Positions 30,995-37,933 of a stretch of DNA of 41,992 nt are shown one piece after another (position 1 is the first letter of the stretch; every line of letters starts with the position of its first letter). Below the pieces are notes generated by a model. The model did no database searches, had not been told where the DNA came from, and was given only the letters and a program-made list of their open reading frames with translations. Source of the DNA: Bordetella parapertussis (GTDB lineage: Bacteria; Pseudomonadota; Gammaproteobacteria; Burkholderiales; Burkholderiaceae_C); contig CAMATW010000025.1 in assembly GCA_945861305.1 (NCBI GenBank), positions 1 to 41,992 of the forward strand, in the 5' to 3' direction. Both the position numbers and the translations under genes were made by a program.

Positions 30995-31609
30995 ATGCGC
31001 CAATGGCAGCAAACCCTTCAAACCCAACGCTGGGACGACCACCGCTACTACCACCACAGCTACGTGAATCAGTCGCTTCACTTCATCAGCGCCATTTCTT
31101 TTTTGGTGGCTTATGTATATTTGTTCATCGATCCCGTCGTGTCTGCCCTTGTCGCTTGGCTGATTTCCATGACGACCCGACAAATTGGTCACTTCTTTTT
31201 CGAACCCAAGGGCTTTGATGAAGTGAACCAAGCCACCCATGAGCACAAGGAAGACATCAAGGTGGGCTACAACTTGCATCGCAAAATTGTGTTGCTGAGC
31301 ATTTGCGCAGCCATCCCCATGTTGGCTTACTGGATGCCCGCCTATTTGACATGGGCTGTGCCCCTAGCCTATGAGGACACACCCGTACGCATCACCGCCA
31401 TGGCTTGGCTGTTCTTAGGCGCTGCAGGCTTGGTATTTCGTGTTCTTCAGCTTTGGTGGCAAGACAGCTTGGTGGCAGGTTTGGCTTGGGGCTTCAAAAT
31501 CATCACCGACCCTATCCATGACATCAAGCTTTACTACAAAGCCCCCTTGCATTTGCTGCGTGGCGAGCGCATTGACCCCATGGAACACGTGAAACACTCA
31601 GGCGCTTAA
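30995..31609 (+). CDS. Mpo1/DUF962-like integral membrane protein
   Basis: This is a 204-residue protein with about four membrane segments. An N-terminal YYHHSYVNQSLHF block and a later RQIGHFFFEPKGFDE block resemble the His-rich FYHHN...H and VGHGVFEKRRPA blocks of yeast Mpo1, an iron-dependent dioxygenase that shortens 2-hydroxy fatty acids. Here the two blocks are separated by two membrane helices. A further HEHKEDIKVGYNLHRK stretch and a C-terminal domain ending near HLLRGERIDPMEH follow. The ATG at 30995 has AGGAG five bases upstream. The similarity is judged by eye from memory; an unrelated conserved membrane family is possible. It is divergent from the glycosyltransferase and convergent on the aminotransferase. 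Confidence 0.65.
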   Translation: MRQWQQTLQTQRWDDHRYYHHSYVNQSLHFISAISFLVAYVYLFIDPVVSALVAWLISMTTRQIGHFFFEPKGFDEVNQATHEHKEDIKVGYNLHRKIVLLSICAAIPMLAYWMPAYLTWAVPLAYEDTPVRITAMAWLFLGAAGLVFRVLQLWWQDSLVAGLAWGFKIITDPIHDIKLYYKAPLHLLRGERIDPMEHVKHSGA

Positions 31610-31625
31610 TGCGCCCGGTGTTTTT
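31601..31625 (+). terminator. Weak terminator-like hairpin after the Mpo1-like gene
   Basis: GGCGC (31601-31605) and GCGCC (31611-31615) form a 5-bp stem over TTAAT, which includes the stop codon. Five T residues follow at 31621-31625 after a 5-base gap. The stem is short and the gap reduces efficiency, so this is a tentative call. Confidence 0.35.
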
Positions 31626-31627
31626 CC

Positions 31628-33298
31628 TTAGGCCCAACGGGCCTTGAGCATTTCTTTCAGTACTTGCCTGCGAATAGGACGCTGCTGTTCTAACGGTGGC
31701 GTCCACCACCAACCATCTTGTTGCATATTTAGAGTAGCCTTTACAAAGCGCGCACAGAATTGTTCAAACTGGGCGTCATCGAAATTCAGACTCATGATCA
31801 TGCGACCCGACCCCACCCAGCTCATGGCAATGCCTTGTTCGCGCAAATAGTATTGAAGCAACCAGTGATAGCGTCCGGGCAAGTCGTACAGCACCGTCCA
31901 CACGGTTTCCATACCGGCAACTTTCACAGGCAGCTGTGCTTGGCGCAAGCACTGGTTCAGCTTTTCCATTCGGGCCGACCACAACGGACTGGCGTTGGCC
32001 AACAGTTGTGCAACTTCAGGGCTGTCGAGTCTTTGCAGAAACACATTCATGGTGGCCATCACGGTGGGATGGGCATTGAAAGTGCCGCGAGCAAAACAAA
32101 TATCGCCCGGCCTGTCATCACTAAAGCGCTTCATCCAAGCCGACTTGCCGCACACCACGCCAATGGGCAAGCCGCCGCCCAAGGTCTTGCCATAGGTGAC
32201 CATGTCGGCCTCAATGCCGAAATAGCCTTGCGCACCATGTTTGCCCAAGCGAAACCCCAAAAACACCTCGTCCATGATGAGTGCAATCCCTTTGTCGGTG
32301 CAGACTTGTCGCAATTCATGCAACCACTCGGTGTAAGCAGTTTTGTCGAAATGCACCGCACGAGCGCCGTCGATCAAGGTGCTGTCTGTGGGAGCGGCAC
32401 GGTTGGGATGCATGGCTTGCAAAGGGTTGATAAGCACACAGGCAATGTCGTTGCGGTTGCGCAATACTCTCAAGGTGTTGGCATGCATATCGTTCAAGGT
32501 GAGGGTGTCGCCAGACGGGGGCATGGGGTTGCCTGGTCCTGGCTGCACATCGTCCCACCAGCCGTGGTACGCGCCTGTAAAGCGAACGATTTTTCGTTTC
32601 TTGCTGTGGTATCTGGCCAATCGAACGGCTTGCATCACAGCCTCGGTACCCGACATGTGAAACGATACCTCTTCCTTGCCCGACAAGGTACACATGCGCT
32701 TGACGTTGTCCAACACACAAGGGTGGTAACCACCAAGCACAGGTCCCAAGTCTTGCGCCATGGCTGCACCTTCGGCCATGCAGGATTTGTAAAAGTCATA
32801 ACCAAACAAATTCACGCCATACGAACCGGTGACGTCAATGAAGGCATTGCCGTCCATGTCCTTCAGGGTGACGCCTTGGCTGTCTTGCCAAAAATAACCG
32901 ATTTGCAGGTGCTGGGACAGCAAGGCACGAAATTGGTAGGGCACACGGTACTGACTGGTGAGCTGCATGTCCGAAATCATGGGTTTGGCGGCATCTGTAT
33001 GCGCCAAGGTCAAAGGACTGCGTGCTGTCAAAGTGTCACCCAAGGCCTCGAGAGCCGCACGACGCTGATGGGCAATTTCGCTGGGTGCGCCATCCACCGA
33101 AAACCAAACCTCTGGGCTGTAGCTGTAAGCAGGCAACCAATGGGCAAAGCGCTTGGACATGCGCAAATGGCCACCCAAGGAAGGGTGCTTGGCAAAAGAC
33201 AGTTGCAGCCGCTGCACCACTCTTTGCAGCAACACCACACCTGCCATCAAAGCTGCTGCCGACAACACCACCGACACACTGATTTCATACGCATCCAT
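31628..33298 (-). CDS. Membrane-anchored class III (GSA-type) PLP aminotransferase
   Basis: This 556-residue protein has an N-terminal membrane helix (about 6-28), a linker of about 80 residues, then a glutamate-1-semialdehyde-aminotransferase-like domain from about residue 110. The domain shows SFHMSGTEAVMQAVRLAR, TGAYHGWWDD, MDEVFLGFR (Asp 343, Glu 344), the Schiff-base Lys 371 in VTYGKTLGGGLPIG, and GTFNAHP near 405-411. The GTF-x-x-HP form recalls, from memory, aminotransferase domains of lipopeptide and polyketide synthases. The anchor and the neighbouring phosphatidylserine decarboxylase suggest a lipid-linked or membrane-associated substrate, which is inference. I use the ATG at 33298 because AAAGGTGAT lies just upstream. 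It is not HemL, which has no anchor and about 430 residues. Substrate unknown. Confidence 0.85.
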   Translation of the reverse strand: MDAYEISVSVVLSAAALMAGVVLLQRVVQRLQLSFAKHPSLGGHLRMSKRFAHWLPAYSYSPEVWFSVDGAPSEIAHQRRAALEALGDTLTARSPLTLAHTDAAKPMISDMQLTSQYRVPYQFRALLSQHLQIGYFWQDSQGVTLKDMDGNAFIDVTGSYGVNLFGYDFYKSCMAEGAAMAQDLGPVLGGYHPCVLDNVKRMCTLSGKEEVSFHMSGTEAVMQAVRLARYHSKKRKIVRFTGAYHGWWDDVQPGPGNPMPPSGDTLTLNDMHANTLRVLRNRNDIACVLINPLQAMHPNRAAPTDSTLIDGARAVHFDKTAYTEWLHELRQVCTDKGIALIMDEVFLGFRLGKHGAQGYFGIEADMVTYGKTLGGGLPIGVVCGKSAWMKRFSDDRPGDICFARGTFNAHPTVMATMNVFLQRLDSPEVAQLLANASPLWSARMEKLNQCLRQAQLPVKVAGMETVWTVLYDLPGRYHWLLQYYLREQGIAMSWVGSGRMIMSLNFDDAQFEQFCARFVKATLNMQQDGWWWTPPLEQQRPIRRQVLKEMLKARWA

Positions 33299-33301
33299 GT
33301 A

Positions 33302-33310
33302 ATCACCTTT
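33302..33310 (-). promoter_or_regulatory. Shine-Dalgarno sequence that fixes the aminotransferase start
   Basis: AAAGGTGAT on the minus strand, with AAGG seven bases from the ATG at 33298, is a close anti-SD match. It favours this start over an in-frame ATG at 33322 that has no such site. Confidence 0.55.
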
Positions 33311-33345
33311 CGAAAACCCCATTTGTATGACACTCAGGTTAAAAA

Positions 33346-34227
33346 ATGATGACTATTCGTGAACTTATTCAACGCCTCGTTACCCAAGAAGACTTGAACT
33401 TCTTGTTAACCAACCGTATTCCGCGAGTGGCGCTCACGCATTTCATGGGATGGTTTAGCCAATTGCGCCACCCTTGGCTGGCCAAGGCTTCCATTTGGGT
33501 GTGGCAACAATTTGCTGATTTGGATTTGTCCGAGGCCAAAGAGCAGCGTTTTGACAGCCTGCACGACTGCTTTATTCGCCAGTTGCGACCCGGTGCTCGC
33601 CCAATCGACGAAGACGCCAACACCTTGGTGAGTCCTTGCGACGGCATTGTGGGCGCCATGGGCGAGGTCAAGGACGGGCAATTGTTTCAAGCCAAAGGCT
33701 TTCCCTACACTTTGCAAGATCTGCTTGGTGCCAGCGCTGAGCACGGCCCTTGGCACAACGGCAAATACCTGACCATCCGCATCACTTCGTCGATGTACCA
33801 CCGCTTTCATGCGCCCTTTGACGGACGCTTGCACCGCATGGAATATTTCTCCGGCGACACATGGAATGTCAACCCGATTGCCTTAAAGCGTGTAGAAAAA
33901 CTCTTTTGTAAAAATGAACGTGCCATGCTGGAGATGGAGATTGGCGAGCAACGTCACCCCGTCGCATTGGTGCCAGTGGCCGCCGTGCTGGTCGCCAGCA
34001 TTCGTTTGCACGCCTTAGACACCTTGCTGCACACCCGCTACCAAGGCCCTGCTGTGATGACCTGCGACGCCGCTTTTCATAAAGGCGAAGAGCTCGGATG
34101 GTTTCAACACGGCTCGACCATCTTGGTGTTCACGCCACCCGACTTTGCATTCGCTCCTGGCATAGAGGACGGCCGCGTCTTGCGCATGGGCCAAGCCCTG
34201 ATGCGATTACCCCAACAAGCGGCTTAA
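33346..34227 (+). CDS. psd: Phosphatidylserine decarboxylase proenzyme, long form
   Basis: Psd converts phosphatidylserine to phosphatidylethanolamine. The 293-residue proenzyme has the self-cleavage site HGST (255-258), where Ser 257 becomes the pyruvoyl group, in place of the commoner LGST. The likely triad partners are Asp 99 in SPCDG and His 152/155 in MYHRFHAP. KGFPYTLQDLL and NVNPIAL are typical of the long bacterial/mitochondrial branch. Betaproteobacteria usually carry a shorter Psd near pssA and ilvC, so this could be a second enzyme; that needs the whole genome. It is divergent from the aminotransferase with only 47 bases between, and its stop shares TTAA with the lplT stop. Confidence 0.93.
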   Translation: MMTIRELIQRLVTQEDLNFLLTNRIPRVALTHFMGWFSQLRHPWLAKASIWVWQQFADLDLSEAKEQRFDSLHDCFIRQLRPGARPIDEDANTLVSPCDGIVGAMGEVKDGQLFQAKGFPYTLQDLLGASAEHGPWHNGKYLTIRITSSMYHRFHAPFDGRLHRMEYFSGDTWNVNPIALKRVEKLFCKNERAMLEMEIGEQRHPVALVPVAAVLVASIRLHALDTLLHTRYQGPAVMTCDAAFHKGEELGWFQHGSTILVFTPPDFAFAPGIEDGRVLRMGQALMRLPQQAA

Positions 34228-35468
34228 GCTGATGGAGGCTTAAGCGACAGGTGTCGCCAAAGCACACGGGCCATGACCGCGATCATCAAAAAAGCCAGGG
34301 CTAAAATCAGCTCTTCAACTTTGGCATGGAAGTAAAGCAAGCCACTGTAGGCCGCCATCATTGCCAAGATGCTGGCGTTTTCATTCACATTCTGTATGGC
34401 AATCGATCGACCGGCACTCAGCAGCACCACGCCACGGTGTTGAAGCAAGGCATTCATGGGCACCACAAAAAACCCGCCCACCATGCCCAGCAATGCAGTG
34501 AGTAACACAGCCGTCTGCCAATGCGTTACCCACAACATGAGTGGCAACAAGGCGCCCATGGCCAAACCCAGCCCTAGAACGCGGGTGGCTTGGTGCAGCG
34601 CCACCCAACGTGCTGCCAACGCCGCACCCACGATCACGCCCACCGCGGTGGCCGCTTGCAAATACGCCGCCTGCGATAAATTCAGCTGAAGTTTTTCTTG
34701 TGCCCAACCCAGCACCAACAACTGCAATGTTGCGCCCACTCCCCAAAACAAAGTGGTCACCGATAAGCTGATGCTGCCCAACGGGTCTCGCCATAGGCTT
34801 TTCAAGTCTTGCCAAAACCCGCTTAAGAGCGCTGTCAATTGCCATGGCATGGGCGCATACACCCGGCCACTGCCCTGTATAAAAAGATTGAGTACCGCTG
34901 CTAAACCGTAACAAACCAGCAGTATCGCTAGCGATGCGGCGTAAACGCTTTCTAAGCCTTGGAATATCGACCAGGCTTGAACCCATGTCTGTTGCAACCA
35001 AACTGGACTGACCAAGGCCCCGCCCAACACCACGCCCAGCAAGACGGCGCTGACGGTGCTGATTTCTATCCATGCGTTGGCTATCACCAACTGCTCGGGG
35101 TGCGCCAGTTCGGTGACCAAGCCATATTTGGCAGGCGCATAAATGGCGGCGCCCACGCCCACGATTGCAAACGTCAGCAATGGATTCACACCCCAAAGCA
35201 TGGCCATACAAGCCAATGCTTTGACACCATTGGCGACCATCATCACTTTTTGCTTAGGCCATTTGTCTGCGCACACGCCAACCCAAGGCCCCAAGACGAC
35301 GTAGGACAAGGTGAACATCAGCTTAAGCAAAGGCACCCAAAACGCGGCCTCTCCTTGCTCCACCAAAAGAGCCATGGCCACCAACAACAAGGCGTTATCG
35401 GCGAGAGCGGAGACGAATTGCGCCCCCATCAAGGGGGCAAACCCCGCGCGTCGCAGCAGGGAGGTCAA
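34224..35468 (-). CDS. lplT: Lysophospholipid transporter LplT-like (MFS)
   Basis: LplT flips lysophospholipids from the outer to the inner leaflet of the inner membrane for re-acylation. The 414-residue protein has about 12 membrane segments and the family pattern near the start, QFVSALADNALLLVA, with GVCADKWPKQKVMMVANGVKA and the IYAPAKYGLVTEL segment. The start is a TTG overlapping the stop of the upstream phosphoesterase (TTGA), with no good Shine-Dalgarno sequence, so translation is probably coupled. In enterics lplT is paired with the acyltransferase aas; no acyltransferase is fused or adjacent here. The partner is instead a PlcP-like phosphoesterase, which is unusual. A general MFS exporter is the alternative. 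Confidence 0.87.
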   Translation of the reverse strand: MTSLLRRAGFAPLMGAQFVSALADNALLLVAMALLVEQGEAAFWVPLLKLMFTLSYVVLGPWVGVCADKWPKQKVMMVANGVKALACMAMLWGVNPLLTFAIVGVGAAIYAPAKYGLVTELAHPEQLVIANAWIEISTVSAVLLGVVLGGALVSPVWLQQTWVQAWSIFQGLESVYAASLAILLVCYGLAAVLNLFIQGSGRVYAPMPWQLTALLSGFWQDLKSLWRDPLGSISLSVTTLFWGVGATLQLLVLGWAQEKLQLNLSQAAYLQAATAVGVIVGAALAARWVALHQATRVLGLGLAMGALLPLMLWVTHWQTAVLLTALLGMVGGFFVVPMNALLQHRGVVLLSAGRSIAIQNVNENASILAMMAAYSGLLYFHAKVEELILALAFLMIAVMARVLWRHLSLKPPSA

Positions 35469-36265
35469 GCGGCTTCAGTAACGAGCAATGGATCGTGCTG
35501 TAAGACCACGGCGTTGGCGTTGGGCAATTCATCCATGACTTGGTCCCAATAAATCAGCTCAAGCCTACCGTCCACATGTTCGACCAAGGCAGAACGGCTC
35601 TCTACCCAGTCGCCGTCGTTGCAATACAGCACGCCATCGATGGTGCGAATTTCTGCGCGGTGAATATGGCCGCAGACCACGCCTTGGTAGCCACGCTTCT
35701 TCGCCTCATGGGCTACCGCATTTTCAAAATCGGTGACGAAATTCAGCGCTTTCTTTACCTTGCTTTTCAGGTAGGCCGACAACGACCAATAGGGCAAGCC
35801 CATGTGGCGGCGCAGGCGGTTGAAATGACGGTTCAAGCGCAAGGCCATTTCATACAAAGTGTCACCAAGGTAGGCCAGCCATTTGGCATATTTGACGACC
35901 GCGTCAAAATAGTCGCCATGCACCAACCAAAATTTACGCCCATCTAGCATTGTGTGAGAGGCCTCTTCCACCACTTCTATGCCACCAAAGTGGTGATCGA
36001 CAAAGTCCCGAGCAAACTCGTCGTGGTTGCCAGGCACATAGACCACATGGCAGCCCTTGCGCACACGGCGCAAGATTTTTTGCACCACGTCGTTGTGGGC
36101 TTGTGGCCAATACCATTTGCGTCGCAACTGCCATCCGTCAATGATGTCGCCAACCAAGTACAGGTAATCGCTGGAGTGCGATTTGAGAAAGTCTAGGAGG
36201 GCGTCGGCTTGGCAGCCTGGGGTACCCAGGTGCAGATCGGAAATAAATACAGCTCTGTAGTGCAT
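35465..36265 (-). CDS. PlcP/LpxH-like metallophosphoesterase
   Basis: This 266-residue calcineurin-type phosphoesterase belongs to the broad family annotated UDP-2,3-diacylglucosamine diphosphatase. Metal-site motifs are SDLHLG (Asp 10, His 12), VGDIIDGW (Asp 40), GNHD (80-82 for N-H-D), HGD (116-118) and GHIH (199-202). Authentic LpxH has GNRD rather than GNHD and is shorter. The WYWPQAHNDVVQKILRR, FNRLRRHMGLPYWSLSAYLK and CNDGDWVES segments instead recall PlcP, the phosphate-starvation phospholipase C of rhizobia and marine bacteria, which releases diacylglycerol. This is a memory-based judgement. The gene is first in a two-gene unit with lplT. No signal peptide is present. Start at the ATG 36265; a TTG lies one codon earlier. 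Confidence 0.85.
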   Translation of the reverse strand: MHYRAVFISDLHLGTPGCQADALLDFLKSHSSDYLYLVGDIIDGWQLRRKWYWPQAHNDVVQKILRRVRKGCHVVYVPGNHDEFARDFVDHHFGGIEVVEEASHTMLDGRKFWLVHGDYFDAVVKYAKWLAYLGDTLYEMALRLNRHFNRLRRHMGLPYWSLSAYLKSKVKKALNFVTDFENAVAHEAKKRGYQGVVCGHIHRAEIRTIDGVLYCNDGDWVESRSALVEHVDGRLELIYWDQVMDELPNANAVVLQHDPLLVTEAA

Positions 36266-36413
36266 CAATTTTGCAGGTTGGTTTTAGAGCCACTCCAAAG
36301 AATGGGCCAACTCAAATCAATGCTAAACGCGCTATATGTCGGTTTGATGAATGACGAACACTATTCGCTGGTGACAATGCTTAGCCGATCTCAGCCTACA
36401 TAATGTCACCGCC

Positions 36414-37052
36414 ATGCTCCACTACGAAACCATCCCCGTCACGCCTTTTCAACAAAACTGCTCTGTGGTCTGGGAGGACGAGGGCATGACCGCGGCCATC
36501 ATCGACCCAGGCGGCGACCTCGATCTGCTGCAAAGCGCCTGCAAACAACTGGGTGTGACGTTGGTGGCTATTTGGATCACGCATGCCCACATCGACCACG
36601 CGGGTGGCACAGCTGAGCTGGCTGACAAGTTGCAACTGCCCATCATTGGGCCGCACCCGGGCGACCAGTTTTGGATTGATGGCTTGCAAGATGCTGCTGC
36701 CAGCTATGGCTTTGCGCCGTCCCGTGCGTTCACGCCCACCCGCTGGTTGGCAGACGGCGACACCGTGACCTTGGGTGCGCACACACTTGAAGTTCGTCAT
36801 TGCCCTGGCCACACCCCTGGCCATGTGGTGTTTTACTCACCCGAGATCAAACGCGCTTTTGTGGGCGATGTGCTGTTTGCAGGCAGCATTGGACGCACCG
36901 ATTTTCCGCAAGGCAACCACCAAGATTTGCTCGACAGCATCACCCAGCGTTTATGGCCCATGGGTGACGACACGGTGTTCATACCGGGTCATGGCCCAGA
37001 GAGCACCTTTGGCCGCGAGCGACGCAGCAACCCTTATGTGGGCGGGACCTGA
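36414..37052 (+). CDS. MBL-fold metallo-hydrolase, glyoxalase II-like (YcbL type)
   Basis: This is a 212-residue metallo-beta-lactamase-fold hydrolase. The zinc motif THAHIDHAGG supplies His 57, His 59, Asp 61 and His 62. Further ligands are in CPGHTPGH, FVGDVLFAGSIGRTD and FIPGHGPES. The short length and the GSIGRTDFPQGN segment are typical of the YcbL-type single-domain branch, which hydrolyses S-lactoylglutathione or related thioesters in vitro. Physiological substrate unknown. It is divergent from the phosphoesterase at 36265 across 148 bases in which I see no clear promoter, and it converges on the M48 peptidase with a 12-base gap. Confidence 0.88.
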   Translation: MLHYETIPVTPFQQNCSVVWEDEGMTAAIIDPGGDLDLLQSACKQLGVTLVAIWITHAHIDHAGGTAELADKLQLPIIGPHPGDQFWIDGLQDAAASYGFAPSRAFTPTRWLADGDTVTLGAHTLEVRHCPGHTPGHVVFYSPEIKRAFVGDVLFAGSIGRTDFPQGNHQDLLDSITQRLWPMGDDTVFIPGHGPESTFGRERRSNPYVGGT

Positions 37053-37064
37053 GACACGCAGCAC

Positions 37065-37895
37065 CTAAGGCTTTGCAGCCTGCTCATACAAATGCTCGAC
37101 CTTGGGTAAGTTGGCTTCGATGTCTTTGATACGGGTTTTGCCAGAAGGGTGGGTGCTCATCCATTGAGGCGGCGCACCTTTGTTGGCAGCGCTCATTTTT
37201 TGCCAAAGCGTGACCCCTGCGCGAGGGTTGTAACCGGCACGCGCAGCCAACTCCATCCCGACCAAATCGGCCTCGGATTCATCCTCGCGACTGAACTTGA
37301 GGTTGATCAAGTTCGCACCTTGCATGGCCACCGCGTCGGTCAAGCGTGGGTCCACACCCAAATACACCGAGGCGAGTGCGCCGCCAATCTTGGACAAGGT
37401 GTTGGTGGCCATGCTCTTACCCATGCGCTCGCGAGCGTGTTCTCGCAGCGCGTGGGCGATTTCGTGTCCCATCACCATCGCCGCCTCATCGTCGGTGAGG
37501 TTCAGTTTGTTCAAAATGCCGTGAAAGAAAGCGATCTTGCCCCCTGGCATACAAAATGCATTGACCTGGTCTGAGCCGATCAGGTTGACCTGCCAGTTCC
37601 AGTCTTTGGCTCGCGGGTTCCATTCGTAGCTGAACGGAATCAACTTCAAAGCAATGGCACGCAATCGCACCACCTGTGGGTGGTCGTCAGGTGCCAACGC
37701 GTTTTTTTCTGAAGCCTGCTTGAGCATTTGGCTGTACTGTGTGTAAGCACTGCTTTCCACTTCAGCGGCAGGTACCAACTTGGCAAAACTTGACTGCTTG
37801 CCCACCTCGACGCCATCGCGGCCGAGCGTGTCCAAGCTGTAAGCGCCTGCCATGCAAAAGGCACAGTGATGGAAAAAAGCACGTTTGGTCAACAT
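37065..37895 (-). CDS. M48-family metalloprotease
   Basis: This is a 276-residue zinc peptidase related to BepA/LoiP and Oma1-type enzymes. The HEIAH motif is at 144-148 and the third ligand is Glu 208 in DESEADLVGMELAARAGY. NAFCMPGGKIAFFHGIL precedes the active site, and the C-terminal STHPSGKTRIKDIEANLP is typical. Family members usually act in the periplasm on misfolded outer-membrane proteins. Here the N-terminus (MLTKRAFFHHCAFCMAGAYS) is only weakly hydrophobic and gives no convincing signal peptide. Either the signal is atypical or the N-terminus has changed. It stands alone between convergent and divergent neighbours. Confidence 0.9.
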   Translation of the reverse strand: MLTKRAFFHHCAFCMAGAYSLDTLGRDGVEVGKQSSFAKLVPAAEVESSAYTQYSQMLKQASEKNALAPDDHPQVVRLRAIALKLIPFSYEWNPRAKDWNWQVNLIGSDQVNAFCMPGGKIAFFHGILNKLNLTDDEAAMVMGHEIAHALREHARERMGKSMATNTLSKIGGALASVYLGVDPRLTDAVAMQGANLINLKFSREDESEADLVGMELAARAGYNPRAGVTLWQKMSAANKGAPPQWMSTHPSGKTRIKDIEANLPKVEHLYEQAAKP

Positions 37896-37933
37896 AAATA
37901 GGGTTGGGATGGAGGCGATGACAATACAAGGGT

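Noticed and set aside
31760..33349. 529-residue open frame on the plus strand
   Set aside because: It is antisense to the aminotransferase gene. The opposite frame has complete PLP motifs and a good Shine-Dalgarno sequence, while this frame shows no recognisable domain.
36266..36413. Pho box upstream of the PlcP-like phosphoesterase
   Set aside because: TTGTCAC and TCGTCAT occur on the minus strand but 20 bases apart, not 11 or 22, and no good two-half match is present.
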